A stretch of 64,000 bases of DNA from Lachnospiraceae bacterium (GTDB taxonomy: Bacteria; Bacillota; Clostridia; Lachnospirales; Lachnospiraceae). The DNA lies in the NCBI GenBank assembly GCA_017396555.1, contig JAFQLS010000007.1:28196-92195 (forward strand), given 5' to 3'. The position numbers and the translations under genes were made by a program. Under the pieces are notes generated by a model. It worked only from the letters and a program-made list of their open reading frames with translations. It was not told the DNA's origin and did not search any database. Below are positions 61,906 to 64,000 of the stretch, one piece after another. Each line of letters opens with the position of its first letter. Position 1 is the stretch's first letter.

Positions 61906-63813
61906 ATGAATATAGAAATAGTATTAGAATTTAATAAAATAAAGGAACAATGGAGTTCGTTTGCACAAACCGATTCGGCAAAGGAGCAAATAAGAAATAC
62001 AATACCGTATTTGTATGAATCAGAACTTATTACTAAGTTGAGAGAAACTACGGAAGCCAGAAAAATGTTAGATAAGCTTGGTAACCCTCCTATACCAACT
62101 CTTGATAAGATGACGGAATTGATTGGAATTTCAAAAAAAGGCGATTGTATGTCAGCAACTCAGCTTGAACGTGTGGGAAGTACACTTGTTTCTGTAGGAA
62201 GATTTAAGGATTATCTTGATAGAGGAAAGCAGTTTGATATACCACTGGCATATTATGAGGAAAATTTAGATGAGCTCTCTTTTCTTAAGGAAGAGATTCA
62301 GGTGCAGATAAGAGATGAAAAGGTTGACGATTACGCATCAAAGCTACTTAAGAATCTAAGAAGTGAGATTAGCAGAATTGAAACTAAAATGCGTGAAAAA
62401 GCAGATGCTGTAATTAGAGCAAATAAAGAGTGTATGTCGGATTCGTTTAGTACAATAAGAAATGGACGTATATGTATTCCTGTAAAGAAGGAATATAAAT
62501 TTAGAATAAGTGGTACAGTGCTTGATAAGTCATCAACAGGTAATACTCTTTTCATAGAGCCTACGCAGGTTGGTAAATTTTATGATGAGCTGTGTGAGCT
62601 TAGACTTGATGAAGAAAATGAGGTTAGAAGAATTCTTTATACTCTTACAGCTATGGTTGCAGATTGTGCTGAGGCTTTGGAAGAGAATCAGAGAGTAATA
62701 GAAAAGCTGGATTTTATTTTTTCAAAAGGAAAGCTAAGTGAGTGGTATGACGGAGTGTTGCCAAAGATTAATACAGAACGAAGAATTTATATAAAGAATG
62801 GCAGGCATCCGCTAATGGACAGAAATATTAATGTGCCACTTAATTTGTCATTTGGAGGATGTATCAGAGGTGTCGTTATTACGGGACCTAATACAGGAGG
62901 TAAAACCGTAGCTATTAAGACCGCCGCACTTACCAGTTATATGGCCCAGTGTGGTTTGCACGTTCCTTGTGAAGAGGCAGATGTGTGTATGAATAGCAAT
63001 TATTTGTGTGATATAGGTGATGGACAGAATATATCTGAGAATTTATCAACATTTTCAGCGCACATTGTAAATGTATTAGATATTCTTAATAATGTGAATA
63101 ATGAAAGTCTTGTTATAATGGATGAGCTTGGTTCAGGAACGGACCCTGCAGAAGGTATGGGGATAGCAATCTCTATATTAAATGAGCTTAAGAAGAGTGG
63201 TGCATTATTCCTTGTAACCACCCATTATCCGGAGGTAAAGCAGTATGCAGATAAAGAGGATGGAATGATTAATGCAAGAATGGCATTTGACAAGGAAAGT
63301 CTCAGTCCTTTATATAAGCTTGAAGTAGGTATGGCGGGAGAAAGCTGTGCGTTTTATATAGCAGGAAGGCTCGGTATGCCGACTGAAATGCTTAAGACTG
63401 CCATGAAGGCCGCATATCCGGACAGAGAACAAATGGATATTAATTTTGATAATCAGGATGAAGCACATCAGGAAATAAGAAAAACAGGTAAGCAACATGT
63501 AAAGAAGAAACAAAAGGCTAAAGTAAGACAGGAAGATGCCTATAAATATAATCTGGGTGACAGTGTTATGGTATATCCGGATAAAAAAATAGGAATTGTG
63601 TGTGAAACTGCTAATGAAAAAGGTGTGCTTAGAATTCAGATGCAGAATAAAAAGATTTGGATTGGCCATAAACGCTTGAAATTGCACGTTGCAGCAGACA
63701 AACTATATCCTGAAAATTATGATTTTTCAATTATTTTTGAAAGTGTTAAGAATAGGAAGATAAGACACGATATGAATAGGAAGTATGTAGAAGAGATTAT
63801 AACTGAAGAATAA
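61906..63813 (+). CDS. MutS2-like ATPase without Smr domain
   Basis: A 635-residue MutS-family protein. It has the MutS2-type clamp and lever regions (RNGRICIPVKKEYKFRISGT, SSTGNTLFIEPTQVGKFYDE) and the ABC-type ATPase: Walker A GPNTGGKT, LSTFSAHIVNVLDIL, Walker B LVIMDELGSGTDPAEG and the switch His in TTHYPEVKQYA. The C-terminal 120 residues are Lys-rich and include a short beta domain (GDSVMVYPDKKIGIVCETAN), but the Smr nuclease domain of full-length MutS2 (about 785 residues in B. subtilis) is absent. It also lacks the mismatch-recognition domain of MutS. MutS2 acts on recombination intermediates or stalled ribosomes; this short form may lack the cleavage step. Confidence 0.9.
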   Translation: MNIEIVLEFNKIKEQWSSFAQTDSAKEQIRNTIPYLYESELITKLRETTEARKMLDKLGNPPIPTLDKMTELIGISKKGDCMSATQLERVGSTLVSVGRFKDYLDRGKQFDIPLAYYEENLDELSFLKEEIQVQIRDEKVDDYASKLLKNLRSEISRIETKMREKADAVIRANKECMSDSFSTIRNGRICIPVKKEYKFRISGTVLDKSSTGNTLFIEPTQVGKFYDELCELRLDEENEVRRILYTLTAMVADCAEALEENQRVIEKLDFIFSKGKLSEWYDGVLPKINTERRIYIKNGRHPLMDRNINVPLNLSFGGCIRGVVITGPNTGGKTVAIKTAALTSYMAQCGLHVPCEEADVCMNSNYLCDIGDGQNISENLSTFSAHIVNVLDILNNVNNESLVIMDELGSGTDPAEGMGIAISILNELKKSGALFLVTTHYPEVKQYADKEDGMINARMAFDKESLSPLYKLEVGMAGESCAFYIAGRLGMPTEMLKTAMKAAYPDREQMDINFDNQDEAHQEIRKTGKQHVKKKQKAKVRQEDAYKYNLGDSVMVYPDKKIGIVCETANEKGVLRIQMQNKKIWIGHKRLKLHVAADKLYPENYDFSIIFESVKNRKIRHDMNRKYVEEIITEE

Positions 63814-63849
63814 AGAAAGGGGTTAATTCAAATTTAACTGCAAAAAAAG

Positions 63850-63925
63850 GAGCCTCGGCTCAATGTCATTAAGTTAAGATGACGAATTAAGATCTCAGTA
63901 TTTGAAATAATACTGGGGTCTTTTT
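63850..63925 (+). terminator. Structured region and terminator after the mutS2-like gene
   Basis: Three hairpins lie in series: GAGCC-TC-GGCTC (63850-63861), GTCAT...ATGAC (63865-63883), and the terminator GATCTCAGTATT/AATACTGGGGTC (63891-63920) followed by T5. The first two may belong to a short RNA or to an old mobile-element end; I cannot decide. Confidence 0.6.
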
Positions 63926-64000
63926 ATTTTGTAATAAATACTTGACATAAAAACAAAAATGTGCGGCCGCTTTCGCTATTGAATGTTAATGAGGTAGCGA
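63926..64000 (+). other. Right-edge non-coding sequence
   Basis: No gene is visible. TTGACA lies at 63943-63948, and TCGCTA (63973-63978) pairs with TAGCGA (63995-64000) at the very edge, so a new transcript with a structured leader may begin here and continue outside the window. Confidence 0.3.

Noticed and set aside
63963-63970. GCGGCCGC as a cloning-vector junction
   Set aside because: A single restriction site in sequence that otherwise continues in native style; no vector sequence is visible.

Overview
The window reads as a chromosomal segment of a low-GC Gram-positive anaerobe, most likely a Lachnospiraceae-type Clostridium relative (Butyrivibrio/Roseburia/Eubacterium-like). This is inferred from the A+T-rich codon use, GGAGG-type ribosome binding sites, a T-box leader on thrS, HemZ, a PotC-PotD fusion, a ThrRS without TGS domain, and large Fn3/Ig/MBG-bearing surface proteins. 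No rRNA is present to fix the genus.

Layout. (1) 1-3709: the tail of an acidic Asp/Tyr-rich protein, then a reverse-strand hybrid histidine kinase (7TM sensor, HisKA, HATPase, REC, Hpt). (2) 3800-5969: thrS behind a T-box with an ACC (Thr) specifier. (3) 5959-8840: a 2.8-kb accessory island between two copies of a 53-bp direct repeat, the first covering the thrS stop codon. It holds a truncated cas1, the 3' remnant of an IS1182-type transposase, a YefM-YoeB toxin-antitoxin pair with its operator, iteron-like repeats, and a Fic-family gene behind four operator-like half-sites. (4) 8908-13740: a tightly packed set of phosphoryl/nucleotidyl-transfer genes: PAP2, an HTH-membrane protein, a Nudix hydrolase, two P-loop kinase-like proteins, a nucleotidyltransferase and a pyrophosphatase-like/APH fusion. 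(5) 13809-17310: pstSCAB without phoU, with PhoP-box-like repeats in front and near-identical terminators on both sides. (6) 17318-18838: a reverse-strand SsuBC-type ABC pair without a binding protein. (7) 18979-28417: surface-protein block with a CbbX-like AAA+ ATPase and a 1909-residue glycine-rich repeat protein. (8) 28474-28544: tRNA-Thr(CGT).

(9) 28732-44777: mostly housekeeping: asd, a transglutaminase-like membrane protein, an ABC-F protein, a radical SAM protein, M18 aminopeptidase, ppk1, relA/spoT, an MBL hydrolase, hemZ, an HD-GYP-like gene, aspS and a convergent DUF1294 gene. (10) 44933-53450: Fn3 surface protein, a coiled-coil protein behind an 18-bp palindrome, glyA and a 1696-residue secreted beta-helix protein. 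(11) 53585-60972: aspartokinase, a polyamine ABC operon with fused PotC-PotD, then folC and folP. (12) 60980-64000: MazEF, a long-hairpin RNA candidate (6S-like or an attenuating leader), a Smr-less MutS2-like ATPase and a structured non-coding right edge.

Functional links: asd and the aspartokinase belong to the aspartate amino-acid pathway; glyA, folC and folP to one-carbon/folate metabolism; ppk1, relA/spoT and pst to phosphate and stress physiology. The points most worth a second look are the repeat-bounded island next to thrS, the phosphotransfer cassette with its PPase-APH fusion, the Fic promoter architecture, and the 61.64-61.87 kb RNA.
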